Positions 1 to 5,623 of a stretch of DNA of 8,684 nt are shown in pieces (within the stretch, counting starts at the first letter, position 1; each line of letters begins with the position of its first letter). This DNA comes from 2-12-FULL-60-25 sp964638165 (GTDB taxonomy: Bacteria; Patescibacteriota; Patescibacteriia; 2-12-FULL-60-25), in the NCBI GenBank assembly GCA_964638165.1, contig CAZWYJ010000050.1, positions 1 to 8,684 of the forward strand, given 5' to 3'. The translations under genes and the position numbers were made by a program. The notes under the pieces were generated by a model, which saw only the letters and a list, made by a program, of their open reading frames with translations, was not told where the DNA came from and searched no databases.

Positions 1-1
1 G

Positions 2-91
2 CGAGACTCCTATTTGGTCAATGAAATTGGTGGCAGATTTTACTCATTACCCTTTACAATATTGGCGGCTCAAAACTCAACATTGAGCTAA
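2..91 (+). CDS. C-terminal tail of an unknown upstream protein (partial)
   Basis: An open frame enters from the window edge and runs 29 codons to a TAA at 89-91. The peptide ends in ...FTILAAQNSTLS and has ordinary amino-acid composition; I cannot assign a family from so short a tail. Its stop codon touches the AGAGGAG ribosome binding site of the lipoprotein gene, and only 12 nt separate stop and start. This is the spacing expected of neighbouring genes in one operon, and I see no convincing promoter in between. It could also be a chance open frame, because a 90-base frame is weak evidence on its own. Confidence 0.45.
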   Translation, partial: RDSYLVNEIGGRFYSLPFTILAAQNSTLS

Positions 92-97
92 GAGGAG
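91..97 (+). promoter_or_regulatory. Ribosome binding site of the lipoprotein gene
   Basis: AGAGGAG lies 6 nt before the GTG at 104. It is the strongest Shine-Dalgarno on the left side of the window and is what fixes the GTG start. Confidence 0.75.
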
Positions 98-103
98 TAG
101 ACC

Positions 104-541
104 GTGCAAAAAATATTCACGTTAGCGGCCATATCCATCATCTGTACGTCCTGCGGTGCGTCGCCCGAGGATCAAAGAGAGATCAGCGACTTCGGTGATA
201 CCGAAAACACGACATCGGAAGTCGCGACCATCGTGCAACAGATCAGTTACGGCAATAATGATTGCTGGATCACGAACTGGGATGATTATTGGATTGATCC
301 AAACAATCCAGGTAGCGGGGATCATGTCGTAGCTTGGTTTCACTGTTCCGATGCCTTCGCTACGGGATACTGGACAGTGACAACCGATCTTCCATGGACG
401 GGGTATGAGCGTAACTGGATGGTATGGGATCTCGGCAGTGCCAACTACCAGGTCTTCATTGACGGCTGGTACTACTGGCCTCTCGTCTCATGGGGAGGAT
501 TCGAGCCCTGGGAGGCTATCTACACCACACATCTGTCGTAG
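104..541 (+). CDS. Trp-rich secreted lipoprotein, unknown function
   Basis: A 145-aa protein starting at GTG with a good Shine-Dalgarno 6 nt upstream. The N-terminus is a short lipoprotein signal: M-Q-K, a hydrophobic stretch (residues 4-13), then C-T-S-C with Cys17 as the probable lipidated residue. The lipobox is imperfect because Cys14 sits at the -3 position. A polar, probably disordered linker follows to about residue 45. The rest is aromatic: 12 tryptophans (8% of the protein) between residues 55 and 136, often as W-x2-4-W or next to Tyr and Gly, plus a Cys pair (C54, C81) that could form a disulfide outside the cytoplasm. I do not recognise the domain; a beta-sandwich or carbohydrate-binding surface would fit the aromatic content, but that is inference. 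It probably shares a transcript with the gene ending at 91. Confidence 0.8.
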   Translation: MQKIFTLAAISIICTSCGASPEDQREISDFGDTENTTSEVATIVQQISYGNNDCWITNWDDYWIDPNNPGSGDHVVAWFHCSDAFATGYWTVTTDLPWTGYERNWMVWDLGSANYQVFIDGWYYWPLVSWGGFEPWEAIYTTHLS

Positions 542-569
542 TAAACAAACTCCGACACCACTTCTTTGG

Positions 570-592
570 GCGAGCGTTGACAAAACGCTCGC
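570..592. repeat. 9-bp perfect inverted repeat over a -35 box (operator or weak terminator)
   Basis: GCGAGCGTT, a 5-nt loop, then AACGCTCGC form a perfect 9-bp stem. It starts 28 nt after the lipoprotein stop, where a terminator would be expected, but no T-run follows. The repeat overlaps the TTGACA at 577-582 of the next promoter, so it may be an operator for the downstream membrane-protein gene. Both roles are possible. Confidence 0.6.
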
Positions 593-605
593 TCACTTAT
601 ATATT
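577..605 (+). promoter_or_regulatory. Sigma-70 type promoter of the small membrane protein gene
   Basis: A consensus TTGACA (577-582), a 17-bp spacer and TATATT (600-605). Transcription would start near 612, giving a leader of about 24 nt before the ATG at 636. The -35 box lies inside the inverted repeat at 570-592. Confidence 0.75.
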
Positions 606-635
606 CAAACTGGTTAAAAGTGACTAGTAACCTCT

Positions 636-920
636 ATGAGATTGAAGATCAAAAAAACGTTATACGTGATTATCGCCACGCTAACTTTTGCAACAGTAAT
701 AATTTTCAGTTCTCAACTAGCAGACGTGCTCATAAAAAATCCCGGCGCATCAAAATACCTCATTGGCAGCATTGGCGTTTTAGGCACATTCTCTGCTGTT
801 TGCGTAATAGCGTATTACATGGCCACTCGTAAAACGACCAAGACCCCTGCTTGGACCCGTGTTGCGCTGTACTCATTTATAGGGTTAACTTTATTCGGGC
901 TGTACCGTTTCTTGATCTAG
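636..920 (+). CDS. Small three-helix membrane protein, unknown function
   Basis: A 94-aa protein with a basic start (M-R-L-K-I-K-K) and three hydrophobic segments at about residues 8-26, 42-62 and 76-92, separated by short polar loops. The second loop is basic (R-K-T-T-K-T), which by the positive-inside rule suggests it faces the cytoplasm. No catalytic motif is visible and I do not recognise the family. The Shine-Dalgarno is weak, but the near-consensus promoter placed 31 nt upstream supports this start. It ends 24 nt from the convergent HAD gene, with no clear terminator between them. Confidence 0.7.
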   Translation: MRLKIKKTLYVIIATLTFATVIIFSSQLADVLIKNPGASKYLIGSIGVLGTFSAVCVIAYYMATRKTTKTPAWTRVALYSFIGLTLFGLYRFLI

Positions 921-944
921 CGTTCATAAAAATTTGAGGCATAT

Positions 945-1661
945 CTAATCACGCATTGCATCTACTAACTGCAATAAATTCGTAATCACCCTATCAATAA
1001 CTCCCTTGGGCGGATTTTTGCGTTCAGATATTCGATACCAAACCGTTTGCATTCCAATGGATTTTGCCGGCATCAAGCCTCGTTCGACATTATCATCAAC
1101 GAGAATCGACTCTTCGGCCTTCGCGCCGACTCGAGCCAGAATATCGCGGAAGAACGCGATGTCCGGTTTTTGATATTTCACTTCTCCGGAAACGGTTTTA
1201 TCAAAGAAAAGTGGCAAAATTCCCGCTTTGATGAATTTCTTTTTCACTTTTTGCGGCTGATTCGCCATGATGCCGAGATGAAATTTCTGTGAGAGATTCT
1301 CCAAGACCGCGCGCGCTTCTGGACGAACCTCTTGGAGATCTGACGCATGTTCCATCTCATCTTTACAATCCTCCATTTCCTTGATTGCCTTCTTGTTCAT
1401 CGACGTATCTGGGAGCAGTAAACGGATCACGTTCGCGGCAAGATTACCGGATCGCCGACTCGCCTCCGGCCACACTCGCACGATGTCTTCGATCGCCACC
1501 CGATCATCTCGTTCACGCACGATGCGTAAAATCGTCTTCAGCTTCCATTCCTGAAGAGGAGTCTCGTCAAGCAAGACGCCGCCAATATCAAAGAAAATCC
1601 ATTTCATCGTCATAGACAGAAAAAGCATATACCGTTTGGATGAAACGACAAAGTCGCCCAT
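945..1661 (-). CDS. HAD superfamily (subfamily IA-like) hydrolase
   Basis: A haloacid dehalogenase-type phosphatase of up to 238 aa, probably acting on a small phosphorylated metabolite in the cytoplasm; the substrate cannot be read from the sequence. Motif I is F-F-D25-I-G-G-V-L, with the nucleophile Asp25. Motif II is the N134 of I-M-A-N-Q, motif III is K165 of Y-Q-K-P-D, and motif IV is L-V-D189-D190-N. Residues 40-125 form the helical cap typical of subfamily I. The usual second Asp of motif I is Gly27, as in a subset of HAD proteins, so activity may be low or altered. The start is ambiguous. The ATG at 1661 has a GGAG 5 nt upstream, but family homology begins at the internal ATG at 1607, which would give a 220-aa protein. 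It is divergent from the coiled-coil gene at 1708. Confidence 0.88.
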   Translation of the reverse strand: MGDFVVSSKRYMLFLSMTMKWIFFDIGGVLLDETPLQEWKLKTILRIVRERDDRVAIEDIVRVWPEASRRSGNLAANVIRLLLPDTSMNKKAIKEMEDCKDEMEHASDLQEVRPEARAVLENLSQKFHLGIMANQPQKVKKKFIKAGILPLFFDKTVSGEVKYQKPDIAFFRDILARVGAKAEESILVDDNVERGLMPAKSIGMQTVWYRISERKNPPKGVIDRVITNLLQLVDAMRD

Positions 1662-1695
1662 CCTTTCTCCCCTTTCTTTCGGCCGAAAAAACCGC

Positions 1696-1707
1696 TACAC
1701 TTGAACC
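1696..1707 (+). promoter_or_regulatory. -10 box placed for a leaderless transcript
   Basis: TACACT at 1696-1701 is followed by exactly 6 nt and then the ATG at 1708. A start point about 7 nt after the -10 box would coincide with the start codon. No Shine-Dalgarno is present. The -35 region (1673-1678, TTTCTT at 17 bp) is a poor match. Confidence 0.5.
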
Positions 1708-3480
1708 ATGTTCGAGAAACGCTTCTTCCCGCAAGCACATGAGACGGCGGGGGCGGAATACGCACGAACGGTCAATTCGTTCGCGCGCGATTTTATCTAC
1801 AATGACATTCCTGCAGAAATTATCGAACAGCGGATCAATGACGCCCGGCAGGATCCGGAGATCGGGCGCATCGAGCAGGAACGGCATGAGCTCGGTTCCC
1901 TCCTCCACCTCGTGAGAGGCATTGAGTTGCATGAACAAGCGAACCTCTATCATGGCGGAGCATGGCAAGCCGCACTCATTCGCCAGCCCGCGCATCCGGA
2001 ACGCGAACCAAAACCCTCGGAAACGCTGACGCGCGAAGAGGTGGCAGACGAATTCGCCGCATTTCCATTCCGCGAGCAGACAGTTGAAGCGGAGCGAAAA
2101 GCCATCGGCCACTACGAAACCCTCTTGAAGCTCAATGCGGATCCGAGGATCGAATTGAGCCGAAACATCTCCCTCCAGCGCGCGGATATCGAAGTTCTCA
2201 TCAATGATCTCCGAAATCGGCTCGCGGAACGGATCCTTGATGAGGGAGAACGGAAGGAAAAACTTGCGGAGTTGGATCGCGAACTCAAAGTGATCATCGA
2301 CAGCCTGACGGAAGACGACTGGGGCAAACGACTGGAGCTTGAAGAGATTTACTTGCTTCGACGGCTCATCCATACCGCTGATACCGGACACCTCGCGTCC
2401 GTGAATCATGGGACGCCACGGGAAGACTTGCGTCCGGATCGTGGTTCCATAGACATTGAGGTGACGGCTGCCGGGGATCGAATCGGTTTTCAACTCAAGA
2501 CCCTCAAACGCGGAGTCAGCAAGACCACACGCGAACGACAGGAATCCGTCCTCAAGAAAGCCGAACAGAATATCCAAGGCCTCTCAACGAACCTCGTTGT
2601 TTTGGAGGCTGAATCCGTCGACAGTGCATACAACTCTGCCGTGCGCCGTTCCGCCACCGCCTCCGTAAAACGGAACGAAGCCTTTGAAACACTCCAGCCT
2701 CTCATCGAATCTCTCGAAGAAGCGAATGAGGGAGGAGCGAATACTTCACTCACCTCTGAACGGCATCGCCTCCTCACGCTTCTCGGGCTCACGGAGGAAG
2801 ATCTTATCGCAGAACAGGAAGCTTTCCGGGCGAAAGAAGCGCACGCGAGACAGCTCGGGGCGGAACACAGGACAAGAGAAAGGGAGCGGGCCCGGGCAGC
2901 GGAAAAATTGGAGACAGTGAAAAAAGCGGAGGAGGAGGCTGCGAAACAAGAGAGGCTTGCGGCTATTCAAAAACGAATTCAAGAACAGGAAGAGGCTGCG
3001 CGCATTGCATTTGAAGAATTACAAGCCACGCAAAAGGCCGTTGAAGAAAACACCGCGAGCCGAAGAGGACGAAAAGCCGAAGACCGCGAAGCGCTCGCCG
3101 CCATCGTGGCAGAGCGTAAGGCGACCGAGGAGGCGGAGAGACAAAAGGAGGAGAAGAGAAAGACGGCAAAAGCCCGCAAAGCAGAGAAAGAGCAAGGCTG
3201 GCCCCCGCCTTCGCTCGTCAGCCTCGTAACGCGCGAGACGCTCCAGCGATTTGAGTTCCTGCCGAAAGAGTGGAAGAGTAATCCGAAAGAACTCATGGAG
3301 GCGAAAAAACAATTCATCCAATTGTTCGTAAAGCCAAGAGGAAAAAAGACTCCGGCAGAAACAGACAAGCCGAGCCCGTTCTTCGCGGAGCTCTTCCCGA
3401 CCAAAGCAAGCTTTGAGACACCGACCGAGGAAGATCTCGAACACATTCGTGGATACCTTGAGCAATCGCGAGCGGCATAG
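1708..3480 (+). CDS. Large coiled-coil protein with a possible PD-(D/E)XK/Mrr-like nuclease core
   Basis: A 590-aa protein with no signal peptide or membrane segment, so probably cytoplasmic. Residues 1-240 are mostly charged helices. At 244-264 the sequence reads D-R-G-S-I-D249-I-E251, a turn (A-A-G-D-R), then I-G-F-Q262-L-K264. This matches the beta-hairpin of Mrr-type restriction endonuclease folds, which carry an Asp and then Q/E-x-K. A second strand (N-L-V-V-L-E, 295-300) follows after a helix, as in that fold. Residues 350-495 are a long Glu/Lys/Arg/Ala coiled coil, and the C-terminus (498-590) is a small separate globular-looking part. The nuclease reading is inference from motif spacing; the protein could instead be structural. 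Transcription probably starts at the ATG itself. A hairpin terminator follows at 3486-3526. Confidence 0.85.
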   Translation: MFEKRFFPQAHETAGAEYARTVNSFARDFIYNDIPAEIIEQRINDARQDPEIGRIEQERHELGSLLHLVRGIELHEQANLYHGGAWQAALIRQPAHPEREPKPSETLTREEVADEFAAFPFREQTVEAERKAIGHYETLLKLNADPRIELSRNISLQRADIEVLINDLRNRLAERILDEGERKEKLAELDRELKVIIDSLTEDDWGKRLELEEIYLLRRLIHTADTGHLASVNHGTPREDLRPDRGSIDIEVTAAGDRIGFQLKTLKRGVSKTTRERQESVLKKAEQNIQGLSTNLVVLEAESVDSAYNSAVRRSATASVKRNEAFETLQPLIESLEEANEGGANTSLTSERHRLLTLLGLTEEDLIAEQEAFRAKEAHARQLGAEHRTRERERARAAEKLETVKKAEEEAAKQERLAAIQKRIQEQEEAARIAFEELQATQKAVEENTASRRGRKAEDREALAAIVAERKATEEAERQKEEKRKTAKARKAEKEQGWPPPSLVSLVTRETLQRFEFLPKEWKSNPKELMEAKKQFIQLFVKPRGKKTPAETDKPSPFFAELFPTKASFETPTEEDLEHIRGYLEQSRAA

Positions 3481-3485
3481 TGCAG

Positions 3486-3526
3486 AAAAAAAATTCGAGC
3501 GGCCTTCCGAATGAGGAAGACCGCTC
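3486..3526. terminator. Bidirectional intrinsic terminator between convergent genes
   Basis: GAGCGGCCTTCC (3497-3508), a 6-nt loop, and GGAAGACCGCTC (3515-3526) form a 12-bp stem with one mismatch. On the minus strand the stem is followed by TTC-like bases and then eight T (A-run 3486-3493), a strong terminator for the gene at 3548-3910. On the plus strand only TTT follows, so it is weaker for the coiled-coil gene. Confidence 0.8.
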
Positions 3527-3547
3527 TTTGAGATGCCGACAGCATGA

Positions 3548-3910
3548 CTATCGCCTACCCATCGGACGCCGACGATCCAGTGGGACTCGCTCCTCATCCG
3601 GAACCGGCAATCCCGCTTCCTCATACGCCCGTCGCTCATCCACGAACACGTCTAGGCGCCTGGCAACGACATCGAGGACGTAGAGTGCGCCATCGTCGTC
3701 ACCGAGACGAACGACGCGTTGGCCATCTTCGCTACGTAGCGCAATCAATAGCGCGGATGCGCACGATGGCGCATGATCAGACTCGGTAAAAGGTTCGGCC
3801 AATGGATTTGGCTTGAACTCTCTCGCATTCATCAATGCCTCCTCGAGAGCATAGTGAGCCATGAAAAGACAACTTTGTAAAGGATAGATGTCACTCATTG
3901 TCTTTTTCAC
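3548..3910 (-). CDS. Hypothetical protein with Arg-rich C-terminus
   Basis: A protein of 120 aa from a GTG at 3910, or 116 aa from the ATG at 3898 (M-S-D-I-Y-P-L), which has a weak GGTG 9 nt upstream. The N-terminal half looks like a folded alpha/beta piece: helix at about 10-30, then a loop with P-S-C-A, then S-A-L-L-I-A-L-R-S-E-D-G and V-V-R-L-G-D-D-D-G-A-L-Y-V-L, which read like successive strands. The last 40 residues are rich in Arg, Glu and Pro. I do not recognise a family. Alternative plus-strand frames here lack a start site and have Arg/Ser/His-rich composition typical of antisense shadows. It ends 22 nt from a strong minus-strand terminator and is divergent from the kinase gene, so the two may share control. 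Confidence 0.65.
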   Translation of the reverse strand: MKKTMSDIYPLQSCLFMAHYALEEALMNAREFKPNPLAEPFTESDHAPSCASALLIALRSEDGQRVVRLGDDDGALYVLDVVARRLDVFVDERRAYEEAGLPVPDEERVPLDRRRPMGRR

Positions 3911-3926
3911 CGATGAACTCTATCAT
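3898..3926 (+). promoter_or_regulatory. Promoter of the P-loop kinase gene, leaderless type
   Basis: TTGTCT (3898-3903), a 17-bp spacer and TATCAT (3921-3926), followed by 6 nt and the ATG at 3933. Transcription should begin at or next to that ATG, and there is no Shine-Dalgarno. The -35 box overlaps the start region of the divergent gene (ATG at 3896-3898 on the minus strand). Confidence 0.65.
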
Positions 3927-3932
3927 TTCTTT

Positions 3933-4571
3933 ATGCAAAATGACTCTGAAGCCATCCAAAAGGCCAATCAAGAATCCGCTCAAGGCGCGAACCTTTCTGA
4001 TGATGCCTTTGAGCAGATCGTGAAAGAGACCGAAGACTCATTAGCCATCCCCGCTCAAAAACGACAGCCGCAGATCCTCCTCTGCCCCGTCGGACTCATT
4101 GGCTCAGGAAAAACAACTGTCATCACGCCGCTCAGCGAGCGCTTGCACCTCATTCGCATTTCCGGAGACGAAATACGCAAACGACTTGCCTCAAAAGGGT
4201 ATAACTACCTTCGAATCCTCGAGATCGCCGCGCATGTTGTCAAAAAATATCTTCGTCTCGGATATAGTATCGCGGTCGACTCTGACTGCGCAGGCGCCGG
4301 AAGAGACATGATCCAGCAAACCGCCAAAAAATATCCAGCCATCAAAATCATCTGGATACACATCCACGCTCCGGAATCATGTATCATGGAAAGACTTCGC
4401 GTCCGACACCCGTCATCAAACGATGCGGAAAGGATGATTGCAAGCTACGAGCGCCGAAAGCCCTTGCATGAAAACCTAGATTTTCCTTTCCTCTATATTT
4501 TTGATACATCCCGAGATGATATCCTAAAGCAAATCGATGAAGCCGTAGGATTGATTGAGACTATCCAATGA
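3933..4571 (+). CDS. P-loop kinase of the AAA_33/zeta-toxin-like group
   Basis: A 212-aa cytoplasmic P-loop phosphotransferase. Walker A is G-L-I-G-S-G-K-T-T at residues 54-62, preceded by the hydrophobic strand Q-I-L-L-C-P-V. The following I-S-G-D-E-I-R-K-R-L is the DE-I-R segment common to AAA_33 nucleotide/sugar kinases and zeta-like kinases. A second strand (S-I-A-V-D-S-D-C-A, about 112-120) and an Arg-rich lid (M-E-R-L-R-V-R-H, then Y-E-R-R-K) complete the fold. The substrate cannot be told. An earlier ATG at 3888 would add 15 residues (227 aa), but it lies upstream of the promoter described at 3898-3926, so I prefer 3933. The gene overlaps the 3' end of the convergent toxin gene by 11 nt. 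No antitoxin-like partner precedes it, which argues against a true zeta toxin. Confidence 0.85.
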   Translation: MQNDSEAIQKANQESAQGANLSDDAFEQIVKETEDSLAIPAQKRQPQILLCPVGLIGSGKTTVITPLSERLHLIRISGDEIRKRLASKGYNYLRILEIAAHVVKKYLRLGYSIAVDSDCAGAGRDMIQQTAKKYPAIKIIWIHIHAPESCIMERLRVRHPSSNDAERMIASYERRKPLHENLDFPFLYIFDTSRDDILKQIDEAVGLIETIQ

Positions 4572-5019
4572 CAAAAGTGCCCTTCATCTTATCAGTATCT
4601 GCCATATTTTTTTGAATAAATTTTCGAATCGCCATCACAACCTCATCGCGAAGATCCGCGGGGCTTTGTGCGATCCATACAGCAAAACGATAAAGTCCAT
4701 TCGGCTCCGTTACGAGCCATTTTTTATTCAGGTGAAGAAAAATGAGAAGCGATGTTACGGCAATACGCTTATTCCCATTCTGAAACGGATGGTTTTTAAT
4801 CAAGAGGTAAAATAAAACAGCCGCCTTTTCTTCAAGGCCTTTGTAAAGAAATTTTTTATTGAACTTCTGAAAAGGCGTATTAATGCAAGATTCCAAAACA
4901 TTCGGATAGCGTGTTTCAAAATCCGGGATAGGCTCTCCCCATTCCATCATCCTCCTCGCGAGCGAGTGCGCGACGTACTGAATAGCCTGGAGATCTAAAG
5001 AGATGATCTGGTGCGACAT
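4561..5019 (-). CDS. doc: Doc/Fic-family toxin of a toxin-antitoxin pair
   Basis: A 152-aa death-on-curing type Fic protein. The signature is H77-P-F-Q-N-G-N83-K84-R85-I-A. This is the Doc version of the Fic loop, where Lys replaces the Gly of the AMP-transferring HPFx(D/E)GNGR motif. Doc proteins of this type phosphorylate elongation factor Tu and stop translation. The conserved helix before the motif (E-E-K-A-A-V-L-F-Y-L-L-I-K-N) and the one after it (L-L-I-F-L-H-L-N) are present, and the length is close to that of the family. The metal-binding acidic position is Asn81, which is also seen in related Doc proteins. The start at 5019 is chosen because AAGGAG (5024-5029) lies 4 nt upstream and the ATG follows the antitoxin stop by 1 nt; a start at 5034 would overlap the antitoxin. 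Confidence 0.9.
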   Translation of the reverse strand: MSHQIISLDLQAIQYVAHSLARRMMEWGEPIPDFETRYPNVLESCINTPFQKFNKKFLYKGLEEKAAVLFYLLIKNHPFQNGNKRIAVTSLLIFLHLNKKWLVTEPNGLYRFAVWIAQSPADLRDEVVMAIRKFIQKNMADTDKMKGTFVIG

Positions 5020-5020
5020 A

Positions 5021-5290
5021 TCACTCCTTTCCAAGCAGCTTTAATGTCTCGCCATATTCTTTCACCACTTTGGCAACCCCTCTATCAATCTCCGCTTTCC
5101 CCTTTTCCGTAAGACCTTTCAGCGCACGTCCTCCGACCTCTTCGACAGGAATCAAAAATCGACCATACATTCTTTCCACGTGGATCTGACCCTTTTGAAT
5201 TTTCTTGTACACGGCCGCCCGCGTCATACCAAGAGCTTTCGCCGTCTCAATAACCGTTAAATATTGCTTGTCTTTGGCCATATATTTCAT
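5021..5290 (-). CDS. Excisionase/MerR-type HTH antitoxin and probable autorepressor
   Basis: An 89-aa protein (86 aa from the next ATG at 5281). Residues Y-L-T-V-I-E-T-A-K-A-L-G-M-T-R-A-A-V-Y-K-K-I form the helix-turn-helix of the excisionase/HTH_17 group. They are followed by the wing G-Q-I-H-V-E-R-M-Y-G-R-F-L-I-P-V-E-E-V. The C-terminal 35 residues are a charged helix (K-G-K-A-E-I-D-R...) that would be the toxin-neutralising part. The gene precedes doc by 1 nt and its last codons contain the doc ribosome binding site, a translationally coupled antitoxin-toxin order. A GTG at 5323 is in frame but lies inside the -10 box and cannot be used from this promoter. It probably binds the paired sites at 5297-5350. 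Confidence 0.85.
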   Translation of the reverse strand: MKYMAKDKQYLTVIETAKALGMTRAAVYKKIQKGQIHVERMYGRFLIPVEEVGGRALKGLTEKGKAEIDRGVAKVVKEYGETLKLLGKE

Positions 5291-5296
5291 CGAAAT

Positions 5297-5350
5297 GTAT
5301 ACCTTATGATCATAAGTATACACTTGTATACCATTATGTCAATGGTATGC
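5297..5350. promoter_or_regulatory. Two tandem operator-like sites, GTATAC-N13-GTATRC
   Basis: GTATAC occurs at 5297, 5316 and 5326, with GTATGC at 5345. The start-to-start steps are 19, 10 and 19 bp. This makes two 25-bp sites (5297-5321 and 5326-5350) whose adjacent half-sites are one helical turn apart. The first contains the perfect 14-bp palindrome CTTATGATCATAAG (5303-5316) over the -10 box and start point. The second is an inverted repeat with 10-bp arms (one mismatch) around the -35 box. The position predicts repression by the HTH antitoxin, alone or with toxin. Confidence 0.75.
5315..5342 (-). promoter_or_regulatory. Promoter of the HTH-doc operon
   Basis: On the minus strand, consensus TTGACA (plus-strand 5337-5342), a 16-bp spacer and TATACT (5315-5320). 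Transcription would start near 5308, giving a short leader with AAGG (5302-5305) 11 nt before the ATG at 5290. Both boxes lie inside operator-like repeats. Confidence 0.8.
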
Positions 5351-5357
5351 ATGCCGA

Positions 5358-5558
5358 TCACTTCCCCAAAATATACTGCACTCTCCCCACTTCTCCGGTT
5401 TCGAGGCGAACCTTGATGCCACGCGGATGAACCGGGATGCTCGTCAAAATATCCTTCACGAAGCCTTGCGTGCCTTTGCCTGTTTTCTGATCCTCCTTCA
5501 AAACAATCACGACCGCAAGGCCGGGATGAATGTCTCTGCGAACGGTTCCGTCTGGCAT
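5358..5558 (-). CDS. ywbE: YwbE family protein (DUF2196)
   Basis: A 66-aa protein matching the small YwbE family end to end. It has R-R-D-I-H-P-G-L-A-V-V-I-V-L-K-E-D-Q near the start, then K-G-T-Q-G-F-V-K-D-I-L-T, then H-P-R-G-I-K-V-R-L-E-T-G-E-V-G-R-V-Q at the end. The family is an all-beta, probably nucleic-acid-associated domain of unknown role. The ATG at 5558 places the conserved core where family members begin; an upstream TTG at 5594 would add 12 residues with no family match. No Shine-Dalgarno is visible at either start. The gene lies 65 nt downstream of the surface-protein gene with no terminator between, so it is probably co-transcribed. Its stop is 8 nt from the edge of the operator region of the toxin-antitoxin pair. 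Confidence 0.88.
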   Translation of the reverse strand: MPDGTVRRDIHPGLAVVIVLKEDQKTGKGTQGFVKDILTSIPVHPRGIKVRLETGEVGRVQYILGK

Positions 5559-5623
5559 AATATAAGGACTAAAAACAAACTGGGAGGCGCTCAATCACCG
5601 GTTCCATCAGAAACTGCAAACGC

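Noticed and set aside
1588..2577. A 329-codon minus-strand open frame under the coiled-coil gene
   Set aside because: It is antisense to a gene with coherent helical composition and motif; its own translation is Phe/Leu/Arg/Cys mixed with no family resemblance and no ribosome site.
2979..3639. Two long minus-strand frames (188 and 206 codons) opposite the coiled-coil C-terminus
   Set aside because: Ser/Arg/Phe/Leu runs are what Glu/Lys/Ala-rich coiled-coil codons give on the opposite strand; they also run through the terminator hairpin.
3544..3789. A plus-strand frame opposite the unknown gene at 3548-3910
   Set aside because: Arg/His-rich composition and absence of start signals mark it as a shadow; the minus frame has a terminator and a more protein-like sequence.
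5292..5323. GTG at 5323 as the antitoxin start
   Set aside because: It lies within the -10 box of the operon promoter, upstream of the transcription start.
5297..5350. CRISPR-like or recombination-site reading of the GTATAC repeats
   Set aside because: Only four hexamers within 54 bp, located exactly on promoter boxes; an operator explains them better, and no integrase or cas gene is present.
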